Shown here: in pieces, positions 28,431 to 40,100 of the stretch | How positions within the stretch are numbered: position 1 is the stretch's first letter | How the letters are laid out: each line of letters starts with the position of its first letter | Origin: Marthasterias glacialis | Taxonomy: Eukaryota > Echinodermata > Asteroidea > Forcipulatida > Asteriidae | DNA: 64,000 nucleotides | NCBI GenBank assembly: GCA_911728455.2 | Contig: OU452222.1 | Coordinates: 16,223,201 to 16,287,200, forward strand | Direction of reading: 5' to 3' | Notes under the pieces: generated by a model | What the model saw: only the letters and a program-made list of their open reading frames with translations | Told to the model about the DNA's origin: nothing | Databases searched by the model: none | Position numbers and translations under genes: made by a program

Positions 28431-28860
28431 CATAAAGGTTCTGCTACGGTCTACACAACAAAGTAGAAACTATCACGTGGTGTTCCCGCAAGCTACATGT
28501 AACTCTACATTGATATCTCACCATACAATGCCTCAACTCACATAAATATTTTTTTATAAACAAACTGACAGTTGAACGGTTCCATCTCTCCAAAACTTTT
28601 TTTAAACCTCAAATTTATTTACAGTACTTAAAGACAAATTACGTTTGGATAAATTGAGTTAAATTGAACAACATACAGGAAGTACTAAGTTTTGTACAAT
28701 TAAGTTGTATTTATATCCATGAAAGTGCAATATCACAAAGGTTTTTGTCGACAGCTAGAGAACTTGATTTAAGATATGAGGGACATGTTTGGTAAACAGT
28801 TGCATCTTTATTACTGCAGCTCTGAAGAAAGCTCTCAAAACAGCACACAATGGACACGCA

Positions 28861-29022
28861 CAGGCCTGGAATTTCATCTTTGAGAGGGCAAGGCCACTTT
28901 CCTTTTAGAAAAAGGGTACTTCCACTGTATAGTCATGAAGTCTATGGGAAACTTTTGAAGGGGAGCCAAGACCAGGGCAACAGAGGCCATGGCCTCTGTT
29001 GCTTCTGTGTAATTCCAGGCCT
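28861..29022. mobile_element. CAGGCCTG element, copy 2
   Basis: CAGGCCTGGAATTTCATCTT to TGTGTAATTCCAGGCCT, inverted ends, with the GAGGCCATGGCCTCTGTTGC stretch. Confidence 0.88.
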
Positions 29023-29696
29023 CCATGTGAAGCATAACTGCGAAACAGCACATACCAAAATTCACCATACATTTTTTTTTTAAAGATAATTCATATCGAG
29101 TCAAAATTTGACGACCAATAACAAAGGGCGTCTTCCTCAAAGCTTGTTTCAATCCTGCAATAGTTTGGTTTTAAGGGCAACCGTAATAAAGGTACGAAAA
29201 GAGATTTTGGCTCTGTTCAGCACGGGGCTGTTTGTAGGCAGTGAAGAGTGGTTATCTTAAATACATCTAAAATGTTTCTAATCAAATTAACAACTTGAAC
29301 AATGTTCATTAAATCACTTGGTTTCAGGGCCACACATACACACAAATTTCACAGAAAGGTTGCCCTACAAAGGCAACAACAAATTGTGGGTAAATTTTAA
29401 AAGACTGAGCAAAAATATATCACCGAGAAGAACAAGAAAAAAAAAGAAAAAAAGTGGCAAACAGGAGGAAATAAATGTGTTCTTCCACTGTATTTACCCC
29501 CAACTATTTTATATGTTAGCACCACTCATCCCTAATAATTTGTTAAAATAACAAAAAGTGCAATAAGTCAAAAGGAAACTATGTTAGCCCAGTAGGGTAA
29601 CTTCACAGGTAACTCTAGCTAAGATATAAAGACAGAGTATAAGATTTGTAACTAGTGAGAGAGAGGGAATGTTTTTTGTTGGTTACACACCAATGT

Positions 29697-30120
29697 TCCG
29701 ACACCCCTAACCCTAACGTGTATATCACTTGGGTTCATCAGAATGTAGTGACATGCAAATTAATCCACCACACGCAAGCTGATAGCAAAGCGCGAGTGCG
29801 TGCACGATTAATTTCCTCCTATCAATAATTATAATTTTGATTTAGAAAATAATTAATTACAAAGATTGGGAAAAAAATAAACGTAACAAATGGAAGGGAG
29901 TTGGAGAGAGATCGTTGAAAGAAGCGGAGCTCCGAATAACCTTTGTTATCAGATTACCATTATATCAACCAATATCTGTGTCTTTCGTCAACTTATTATT
30001 TGTGGTCACTCAACCTGCTAATTAATAATTCTGCACAGACCAACGAACCCAAGGACTAGGAGAATCACCATTTAAATCGCTACAAGAACATAGGGTTGTG
30101 GGAACATAGGGGTGTCGGAA
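29697..30120. mobile_element. Possible 424-bp element with TTCCGACACCCCTA ends
   Basis: TTCCGACACCCCTA at 29697-29710 and its exact complement at 30107-30120. The interior is AT-rich with no ORF. Only one copy seen, so less certain than the others. Confidence 0.55.
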
Positions 30121-31638
30121 TACTGAGCAGTCACCGTTTTTTTTAGTATATATATTATAATTTGATGCACCGATGATAAAGTTCATAACAGTATCGAATC
30201 TTCAGAGAATCTTTTTCATCTGAAAACAACTTTAAAAAGTTGAAAAGAACAGCATGTGCAGGGCTCAGTGTTACGAGAAAAACCACACGACCACAGTGCT
30301 TGTAGTTCACTGGACCAGAATGTATAAATCTAACAGTATAACATGTACACTGTTTTTACTTGAACAAACGTACAATGAGAATATCTATATGGGTATGTAC
30401 ATGTATACTTCAATGCTCAACAGAATTGAAAGCTATTTATCAGACTCTTTATTTTATTAAAGATTTTACACAGGTATTGTTAGTTTAAAAAAAAGAAGGA
30501 AAACTCGAAACTGCTGGACTTGTTTGGTCGTGCGTTAACTGGCCGAACGGTAAAATCACTAGCCTCTGGCCAGCAGTCCAGTGTTAATTTTTAGCCCTGA
30601 TGTGATCAAGACCCTCAAAATCACTGTTGCTTATATCAATTGCCACATCTTAAATAAGCCTGATATATAAACGTGCACAAAATCCTTCACTGAACAAAGA
30701 AACGCTTTCCTTTTTTTGACCACCGAATTTGGTGAAATTTTCACCGGTGGTCGTTTTGAAATGTGTGTTTATTGAAAGCCACTATATCTTCACATGCAGT
30801 CTAACTTCCAAAATGGGAGAACCATGAGCAGACTGTAGCCATGTGTGACGTCCGTGCAAGGGGATCTATAATCCCCAGGATTAGAGCTCAGGTAGAATTT
30901 TTAGGAGGATTGGTTAAAGGTAGTCTTGGTGCAAGATCTTTCTCGTTACCAAACCACCTATGGTCGCTGTACACACCAACCTGACTTAGTCCACAAACGG
31001 CCTGTGGGCGCTATTCATTTATGTTCACTAACATGACTTAGTCCACAAACTGCTCCTCCAGAGTTGTTAAGCGGCACAGAACAGAAAAATGATAGCGCCC
31101 TCTAGCACCCACTATGGGTGAGTCATGTAAGAGAGGTGGTCATGTAACAAGAAACCGCATAATAGACCTTTCTTTTGCAACGTCACAGCCCAATTTTTTT
31201 GCCAACCAAGATGGAGAAACTACAAGGAGCCATCAAAGCAAAGCAAAACCAGATAATCACAGTTTGTAAAAATGTTACACTGATATTCAAAAGTTGTTCA
31301 AAATTTGTTGGAAACAAACCAACCAATGATGGGATGGATTTTCTTTAAATAGAAAGTTTGCAAAAATGTTGAATTTGGTCACAACGTCGGTCAAAAAGAC
31401 TTGAAGGTTTTGCTACATTTGGCGCGGTTTGTTTATCAACAATAGAAAAAGGTCTACAGCATCTTGCACCAAGACTAGCAGAATGGTGGAGGGAGGGACT
31501 GGATTTTTCCCACCGACTAACAGATGACACTGTCCAGGTCAAACTTTCTACGTGGCTTTGCTACAGATATGGGATGGCCTCCTGTGGAAAACTTCTGATC
31601 TGGACATGTTGATGGAAGGAGTTCGGAAATGGGATGTG
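30121..31638. other. RAB5IF 3' flank
   Basis: Contains candidate poly(A) signals and a TAGACC end near 31163. No exon of another gene seen. CTTAGTCCACAAAC occurs twice (about 30985 and 31037). Confidence 0.35.
30448..30773 (-). other. Candidate polyadenylation signals of RAB5IF
   Basis: On the minus strand AATAAA occurs at 30773-30768 (about 870 bp past the stop) and as two overlapping copies at 30458-30448. Either could end the transcript. Confidence 0.3.
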
Positions 31639-34600
31639 TCAGTCAAAGAATAATGCCGAATAGACTATTATCCAAACAACCTGCAAAATAAAATAAAGTA
31701 ATAATAATAATAAATTGTAGTAATAAAAACACAAACTTGTATGTAAGCACTCTGGAAATTACTATAGAAATTACTATAGAAAAAATATAACAAACCTGTT
31801 AAGTTTCTGTTAATATCTGATTAAAAAATAACAATAAAAATAGTGAGATTATGATTAAAACAAATGGTTAAATACAATAATGAAAACCTCAAAACAAAAG
31901 TTATTTTAATTCCTGTTTCACTTAATAAGCTGAATATTGCTTTTCACTTCAAAACAACAGTGGAGTTTGGCCCAAAATACAAGCTGGCATATCATAGTGA
32001 CAGTTCTGGACCAGTAAGACCAGTAATGGGGTCAGTTCTGGACCAGTAAGACCAGTAATGGGGCCAGTTCTGGACTAGTAAGACCAGTAATGGGGCCAGT
32101 TCTGGACCAGTAAGACCAGTAGTGGGGCCAGTTCTGGACCAGTAAGACCAGTAATGGGACCAGTGAGACCAGTAATGGGGCCAGTTCTGGACCAGTAAGA
32201 CCAGTAATGGGGCCAGTAAGACCAGTAATGGGGCCAGTTCTGGACCAGTAAGACCAGTAATGGGGCCAGTTCTGGACCAGTAAGACCAGTAATGGGGCCA
32301 GTTCTGGACCAGTAAGACCAGTAATGGGGCCAGTTCTGGACCAGTAAGACCAGTAATGGGACCAGTAAGACCAGTAATGGGGCCAGTTCTGGACCAGTAA
32401 GACCAGTAATGGGACCAGTAAGACCAGTAATGGGGCCAGTAAGACCAGTAATGGGGCCAGTTCTGGACCAGTAAGACCAGTAATGGGGCCAGTAAGACCA
32501 GTAATGGGGCCAGTTCTGGACCAGTAAGACCAGTAATGGGGTCAGTTCTGGACCAGTAAGACCAGTAATGGGGCCAGTGAGACCAGTAATGGGGACAATT
32601 CTGGACCAGTAAGACCAGTAATGGGGTCAGTTCTGGACCAGTAAGACCAGTAATGGGGCTAGTAAGACCAGTAATGGGGCCAGTTCTGGACCAGTAAGAC
32701 CAGTAATGGGGCCAGTTCTGGACCAGTAAGACCAACAATGGGGCCAGTAAGACCAGTAATGGGGCCAGTTCTGGACCAGTAAGACCAGTAATGGGGCCAG
32801 TTCTGGACCAGTAAGACCAATAATGGGTCCAGTAAGACCAGTAATGGGGCCAGTTCTGGACCAGTAAGACCAGTAATGGGGCCAGTTCTGGACCAGTAAG
32901 ACCAGTAATGGGACCAGTAAGACCAGTAATGGGGCCAGTTCTGGACCAGTAAGACCAGTAATGGGGTCAGTTCTGGACCACTAAGACCAGTAATGGGGCC
33001 AGTAAGACCAGTAATGGGGCCAGTTCTGGACCAGTAAGACCAGTAATGGGGTCAGTTCTTGACCAGTAAGACCAGTAATGGGGTCAGTTCTGGACCAGTA
33101 AGACCAGTAATGGGGCCAGTTCTGGGCCAATAAGACCAGTAATGGGGCCAGTAAGACCAGTAATGGGGCCAGTAAGACCAGTAATGGGGCCAGTAAGACC
33201 AGAAATGGGGCCAGTTTGGGGCCCGTAAGACCAGTAATGGGGTCAGTTCTGGACCAGTAAGACCAGTAATGGGGCCAATTCTGGACCAGTAAGACCAGTA
33301 ATGGGGCCAGTTCTGGACCAGTAAGACCAGTATTGGGGCCAGTTTTGGACCAGTAAGACCAGTAATGGGGCCAATTCTGGACCAGTAAGACCAGTAATGG
33401 GGCCAGTTCTGGACCAGTAAGACCAGTAATGGGGCCAGTAAGACCAGTAATGGGGCCAGTTCTGGACCAGTAAGACCAGTAATGGGGCCAGTAAGACCAG
33501 TAATGGGGCCAGTTCTGGGCCAATAAGACCAGTAATGGGGCCAGTTCTGGGCCAATAAGACCAGTAATGGGGTCAGTAATGGGCCAGTAAGACCAGTAAT
33601 GGGGCCAGTTCTGGGCCAGTAATGGAACCAGTTCTGGGCCAGCAAGACCAGTAATGGGGCCAGATCTGGGCCAGTAATGTTATACAAAGATATACAAAAA
33701 TACCAAATTCATAACTACAAGTATAAACAAAAAAAAGAATAAAAAATGAAAAAATTATATCTTTGATCCAGGTCAAAGGTTCTTCAATAGCCCACTGGTT
33801 AATCTATACATGTACAATGTAGATGATGTACTATCATAAGTGAATTTCATTTTGTATTGAATGTTAAGAAACATTCTTGATTCTTACCAGAAATAGTGCA
33901 AATGAAGACATAAATCCTTCTTTAGTGAGTTCCCAGACTCCTCCATACTCTTCTTCATCTACACCTTGGAAACTTGTGAAGTAAACATATAATATTCCTG
34001 CACTGGCAGCACAAAATCTGCACTCAAAAAAAAGGTAAAAACCCAGTAAAACATTTGGCAAAGGTACACACATGTACGCAGTCAAATGATAGTATATAAC
34101 ACTGTAGCTTCAAAATCATTCAAAAGACAGACACGTTTACGGCATTGCTTTCATTGGCAAGATCTTGTCCCTGGTGTCCCCAACAAATACTCTCAAACAT
34201 TTGACACAAGATGTAGCCCTTATAGTTTCTTCCCTTCATCTAGGTGTATAGATGGGACGTCGCGGGGGTTGAGAATGGATTTTCTTTGATTAGCCCTCTG
34301 CACTAATTTGAAACAGCTTGAGGGTGTACATGTATCATGCAGGCCTGATTGCTTCGTTCTTGAAAGGGCCAGGGCACCAAGGCATTTTCTTCTTGATAAA
34401 GGGCACCTCAATGAGGAAATTGTAAATTTCTATTGGAACATTTCTAGGGCACCAGGGCAACGATCAGGGGCAACGGAGGCAATCGCCTCCATTGCCTCTG
34501 TGAAGTATCAGGGCTGTTGAATGCTCTTGAGCGAGTTCAGGAAGTCTGAGGAATGGTTAATGAAGTATGCCTGAGGAACCCACATAATAACGTTGGTATG

Positions 34601-34982
34601 TTCAGTGCCTTTTATTTACCTCTAAGTAATTTGTTCAAGATAAGAACTTCACATGTATTAATTATAATACAGACCTGCTTTGCAGGCTCGGACAATCTTG
34701 CGTGCCGTACACAACATGTGGCATCTACTGGTTAAAAGATGAGGAGGAAAATCTTGAAGCAGATACTCTTTGCTATCGGAAGCCAATGTAGCTCTCTCCA
34801 GAATAAAGTCGCACTACTATCATTACATTATTTTCTTGAGCATTTGATTTTTTCATACATTGTATGCTGTGTACTTACAAAGCAATTCCTAGAAATCCTT
34901 TTAGTGGTATGACTCCCCAGATTACTCCACATAGTATTGCCACAATTTGCCGCCCCCAGTAGATCACATCAAGAAATTCATC
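31639..34982 (-). CDS. RAB5IF: RAB5IF (C20orf24/RCAF1 family) small membrane protein, three C-terminal exons
   Basis: Minus-strand exons 34982-34879, 34017-33888 and 31680-31639 join in phase to 91 residues plus TGA. Exon one reads DEFLDVIYWGRQIVAI, a Cys, then GVIWGVIPLKGFLGIA. Exon two gives AGILYVYFTSFQGVDEEEYG and WELTKEGFMSSFALFL. The last exon is only 42 nt and encodes VVWIIVYSALFFD, matching the vertebrate C-terminus in place and character. Two to three hydrophobic segments are evident. Vertebrate members have about 130 residues, so about 40 N-terminal residues lie in upstream exons I could not place. One weak candidate is ATGGCAGGAAAAG at 36635-36623 followed by a gtaaac donor. Known for the family: an ER/mitochondrial membrane protein reported as a Rab5 interactor, a respiratory-chain assembly factor and a partner of multipass membrane-protein biogenesis. 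The last intron (33887-31681) contains the large minisatellite. Confidence 0.93.
32001..33678. repeat. 1.68-kb minisatellite (32-bp and 21-bp units) in the last RAB5IF intron
   Basis: More than fifty tandem units. The long unit (32 bp) joins TTCTGGACCAG to a 21-bp core, CAGTAAGACCAG followed by TAATGGGGC; the short unit is the core alone. The two unit lengths alternate irregularly, so the array has a mosaic structure. Point variants include ctggacTag, ctgggCcaa and AACAATG. CTGGACCAG in each long unit is a near-palindrome. The minus strand reads open for up to 248 codons (Leu/Val/Trp/Tyr-rich) only because the unit has no stop in those frames. A 32-bp unit shifts frame at every copy, so this is not a protein gene. 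Confidence 0.97.
34340..34515. mobile_element. CAGGCCTG element, copy 3 (RAB5IF intron)
   Basis: CAGGCCTGATTGCTTCGTTC to GAAGTATCAGGGCTG, with AAAGGGCACCTCAATGAGG. It forms a subfamily with 39461-39636. Confidence 0.85.
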
Positions 34983-35576
34983 CTTCAAGAGAAACCATCA
35001 CAGATATAAGTCATTGGTTTTATCATAAACAAAAAAACTTTGTCTTGATGAAACTTTAAAAAGAAGGTTACAAGAGTTAAGAGACAAGAAAGGGAAGGGC
35101 TGTGCATAAAAAGCTCTGGAGGCTCTTCAAAGTTTCAGCTCAAAAGTATCAGGCATAGAATCTCTTTTACCGTGACAAAAGCTAGTCTGGTTTAGGTTCC
35201 ATGCCTACATTGTCGTCCTGACTTCCTATTCACGAAATGGGATTCAGACCGTTTACAATTTCAGACTTTATTTCCCTTATCAGCAATTTAAAAATAATGT
35301 TGGCTACTCGTGTACGATTCAAAGAGGATGCTAATAGCCCTGGTGTGGAAGGATGTCAGTCTACGTTGCACTACTGTCAGTGGTCAGTGGCAGTGCAATG
35401 GAGATTGATGTCCTCCCAGGGCTTAGGGCGCTATACGATTTTCCAGCTTAATAAAAAAATAATAATATGACGTTTACTAAAGTATGAATCATTTTCAACA
35501 AACCAGTCCTTTTCAGGACCAACATTCAATTCTATAATGAGAGCATTTGTTATCAATGCACTAGCTAGTACGACCG

Positions 35577-36226
35577 TAGACCCAGTAACTGGGGCGCTGT
35601 ACTCCTTTTTTGTGATTTTGACATTATCTGTCGTACTAGCGCCACAGTAAAGAATATGTAGTAACTGCGACGGTCAGGAGGATTTAAATCACCTCTGTTA
35701 AAAAAAATGCCTTAGACTCAACAGAATTGCTCAAAATTCGCCTACTGTCTTCTCTAAGTGTTTATGGTGTAATAAAATGCATTTAATTGTACTCACGATC
35801 ATTTTCTGTCCTCCAAATCGATGATTTTTAGGGCCTCTGACAACCCTGCCGTTACAATCGCCATTTTGATTACTAATGTTACGACTATTTTCTGACTTGA
35901 AAAAAGTCGTATTAACGCTGCGGGGATCACGTGTTCGCTGATGCCCGGACTTGAATATTGTTTTGCCCTAAAAATCATCGATTTGGAGGACAGAAAATGA
36001 TCGTGAGTACAATTAAATGCATTTTATTACACCATAAACACTTGGAGAAGACAGTAGGCGAATTTTGAGCAATTCTGTTGAGTCTAAGGCATTTTTTTTA
36101 AAAGAGGTGATTTAAATCCTCCTGACCGTCGCAGTTACTACATATTCTTTAATGGGGCGCTAGTACGACAGATAATGTCAAAATCTCAAAAAAGGAGTAC
36201 AGCACCCCAGTTACTGACTGGGTCTA
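35577..36226. mobile_element. 650-bp foldback element with long, near-identical arms
   Basis: The left arm 35577-35834 and right arm 35965-36226 are inverted copies differing at only a few positions, around a 130-bp loop. The ends read TAGACCCAGTAACTGGGG. A 4-base insertion in the right arm (CAGTCAGTAAC) accounts for some of the length difference. It lies in the presumed 5' intron of RAB5IF, near the UBE2C promoter. A short relative is at 37620-37754. Confidence 0.92.
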
Positions 36227-36635
36227 ATCATGCGTTAAGTTAAAAAAAAAAATGGTAATAAATGAATATCTAACAATCACCTGGCAATGTTTATCTCCAC
36301 ACCACAGGTGGTTACAAAAAAAATTGATTTAAAATATACATAATATTCAATAAATTAATAGTAATACTAATAATACAAAAATACAATGCAAAATATTTTA
36401 TTTTTCATTTCAGTAAAAAGTGCCAAACGGATCACATTGAAAACATTTACAATTGAAACTTGTTTAATGTTAGTTAAAAATGTATTGTTACTTGTTAAAA
36501 TACAGTAAGTCTAGTCAGCTAGTCAGGAGACACAGTCATGACAGTCAGTCAGTAGTGTGAGTGTGACAAACGACCGCAAGCAAGTCAATTAAAATACACG
36601 TTTTGTTTACTTGTTGGTTTACCTTTTCCTGCCAT

Positions 36636-37109
36636 TTTGACCCTGATACTATCGCTCGTTTCCACGCTGACGTTGAGCTAAGTTTGGTTTCTTCCTGTTC
36701 TCCTTTTCTTCTTTTAGTTGCCATTTTCTTTGTTATTTTTAGCGAGATTATTCAGAGAAACGTGAAACGCCGACGTTTTCTAACCTCGTTTTCTACAGCT
36801 CATTCTGTGACGTGTAATACTGCTTGCTCAACTATTCAGCTCCTGGCATTGAGGTTGTTCATGGGCGCAGCCATTTTTATTTCCCAGGGTTCAGTTCATT
36901 TTCCAAATGAGGGCGGGATGTAAAGAGAACTAACATTTGATTGGCTATTGTATTGGAAGCCTTACTTTGATTGGTTAGCTGTGATACTGCTCGAAAAGCA
37001 TTGCCATTTTTAAATGCCCTAAAAATCAGACAAGACTGCAAATCGCCCAGGAGTGTGGAGATTTTAATTAGTTTTCGCTTGAATTCGATAAAACTAAAAC
37101 GTTTCAGAA
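36636..37109. promoter_or_regulatory. Probable bidirectional RAB5IF/UBE2C promoter with CCAAT boxes
   Basis: This gap lies just upstream of the UBE2C ATG, and RAB5IF runs the other way. It has a GC-box/E2F-like GGGCGGGA at 36911-36918 and inverted CCAAT boxes (GATTGG) at 36939-36944 and 36969-36974, exactly 30 bp apart. A further TATTGG lies at 36951-36956. Two or three CCAAT boxes about 30 bp apart bound by NF-Y are typical of G2/M genes such as vertebrate UBE2C. No TATA box is evident. The RAB5IF first exon is not firmly placed, so the shared use is an inference. Confidence 0.5.
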
Positions 37110-40100
37110 ATGGCATCACAGAATGTGGATCCCATGTCAGTTCCTGCAAACAATAGGCGGAAGGAATCGACCAAACCTGCAGTCGAAAAGGGGGATAGTC
37201 ATAAAGTGACAAAGAGGTAAGCCCTGCCAAAAAACATCGATTCGAAAACATCTAGATCTAGGCTAAATAAAAAATACTAAAAGTAAAACTTCAAATCAAG
37301 TTTAATTCACTTGCCTTAAAAATACGTTTGACTTTTATTTGCCTGCTTGTTTAGGATTGGAAAAAGTCCAAATATTTTTTTACCAAACGATCGGTATGAA
37401 CAATGCACATGTAGGTTTTAATTTAACTTTATAATTTAAATATAAATATTTCTTCTTTTCAATTTCAGGCTCCGCCAGGAGTTGTTGCAACTTATGGTAA
37501 GTTGATAATGATAATAATTGATGAAAAAAATGAGTCTTTCTCATATTATTTCTTTCTTTTATTAGCCTTGGATTTGAGAAAGACTGGTACTACGTTGGTA
37601 GTTTTTTTATACTACTAAATAGGCCTAAATCGAGTAACTGGGGCGCTGTACTATTTTTTTGAGATTTGACTTTTTATCGGCTAAAACGAACGATAAAAAT
37701 CAAAATCTCAAAAAAAAGGATTAGAGCGCACCAGTTACCAGGTTACTGGGTCTAGGTACTATAAATAATGTGGAGTAGGGTCAAAATTAGCCCCATAGTA
37801 TGTGCCAATACGCTGGACTCCCTAAACCTAAGCGAAGGGAGTCCAGTGTATTGGCACAATGTATGGGGCTAGGTCGAAATGTGAGGCCATTAACAATTTT
37901 TTGCATTTATTATATGATTTACTATTGATTGTATGATTTATTAAATAGCATCAACTCAACAGTTTCACAACAACTGAAGTATGTGACGGTGTCAAGACAA
38001 CTCTACGACAACTCAAGACAAACATGTTAAAAACATCTTCAAATGTGATGTTATTTGCTAGATGCGATAATCGTAACCCTCCATCCTCCCGACGGTCGGA
38101 GACCGGAGGGAGGATGGAGGGAGCATGGAGGGTTACGATTATTGCAACTAGTTATTTGCCAGAGTGAACCGTGTCTAAAACTGATTGGAACTTTCATGCA
38201 TACTTGTTTTTAGAAGGAAAACGGATTATTTCCCCCCTTAAAAATAGCTGATTTTCTCCATCCGTAGAAATGGCCAGTGTGATGCTATTGCTTGGATTGC
38301 ATTTGGGCAATGAAATCGGACTCGGCTGTTAAACTCACACTAAGGGTGTTTTTGTAGGGGTTGGGAATGTCTAACTTTTGTTTTGTTTTACTTTTTAATT
38401 TCCTTTCCTTATTTCTTTATTTAACTTTGTAGCCAGTGGCTCGAAATCACTAAAATCTAAAACAATTCCATCACAGTTGCACATTAAATTCTGTAGTGAA
38501 AGAGTGAAGTTTTATTTATTTCTATACTATTTTGTTTTTATTTTGTATTTCACTAATTTCTATAATAATTTGCCAAGCTTGGTCAATGACTTAGAAAAAG
38601 TTTAAATGCAATTAGGCCTTTTATTTAAATACAGTATTATTAATACTGTTTTTTCCCCCACTAAATAGAGAAAAGCAGATTTGAATCATTTTATTAAGTG
38701 CACATTCAATTATGTAACTGCCAACTACACAAAAGGGTCGTTCCTGCCCTATAAAAAACACTCACCCTATTATGTGAATGGTGTGGTCCAATGTCATTGT
38801 GCAAATGTGATTTTTGGAACAAAAAAACTTGGTTATTCTTTTTATGTTTTTACCCCCCCCCCAAAAAAAAAAATAAAAAAATAAAAAAAATAACATTTTT
38901 TTCTGAGAAAAATACATATGAATAAAGGTGCCATTCAGTTTTAGACACATTTCCAGATATACTCTGACAGTAAGCATTGCATTTGGAAGTATATTTAACT
39001 TGTTGTATTAAGTTGTTGTGGAGTTGTCTCGAACTGTTGTAAGATCGAGTTGACGCTACATAGTGCGACCCTTTATACCACAGGTCCTCTCGGGTGATAA
39101 GCAGTTTGAAACTGCAACAGCTAATTCTATTTACTCAATGGTACTGGTTGAAATGAAACTGTAGCCCCATGGAATGAGCATAGTTTTTCAAACAAGCTGG
39201 AACGTACTGGTTTCAATGTTGATGTGCGTTTTTAACCAATTTTTACACTCCTTAGATGAATCCACCAAAAGGTATTTCAGCCTTCCCAGATGGCGATAAC
39301 ATCTTCCTTTGGAAGGCTACAGTCGAAGGAAGCCCAGACTCTGTAAGTATTGCAACAGAGACCTCCCACCCATTTGAAACAAGAAACAAAAGTTGTGTTT
39401 GTCTTAAAAAACTGCGGACTTCGAAGCAGGTGTCCCCCACCTCCTTTTGATGTTTGTGCACAGGCCTGACTGCTTCGGTCTTGAAAGGGCAAGGGCACTA
39501 AGGCATTTTCTTCTTGGTGAAGGGCACCTCTATGAGGAAGCTGTAAATTTCTACTGGGACATTTCAAGGGCACCAAGGCAATGACAAAGGGCATGGAGGC
39601 AATTGCCTCAGTTGCCTCCTTGAAGTATCAGGCCTGTGAGCACATTCTCATCCAAAAAGTATACTCCTGATTCATGAATCTTTATTAAAATCTTTACAGT
39701 GAGGTGAGATGGTGTCAGAAGTAATGAAAGAAGGCAACCAAAACAAAAGTAGGCTGTTGGGCCCCCCTCAGTTCTTTATGTGTTGGAATGGGCAAGGAAA
39801 AACATGGATATAATACAAGCTGTCTTTTGAATGATCAACTTTATATCAATCTGAAAATCGTTCTTTTTTACTTAAATTAGATGTATGAAGGGCTCCATTA
39901 CAAGCTCTCTATGACCTTCCCAGCCAACTATTCTTTCACCGCCCCCAAAGTCAAATTCATCACTCCATGCTTCCATCCCAACGTGGACACAGAGGGTAAC
40001 ATCTGTCTTGACATCTTGAAGGAGCAGTGGTTACCATCTTACGACGTCAGGTTGATACTTCTGTCCATTCAGGGACTCTTGGCAGGTGAGCTGATCATTT

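Noticed and set aside
32001-33678. Direct repeats resembling a CRISPR array
   Set aside because: Units are contiguous with no unique spacers, the genome is a eukaryote's, and no cas genes are present.
31992-33776. Minus-strand open frames of 248, 211 and 180 codons, rich in Leu, Trp and Tyr
   Set aside because: They arise from the 32/21-bp minisatellite, which has no stop in several frames. The unit length shifts frame, there is no family match, and the array lies within a RAB5IF intron.
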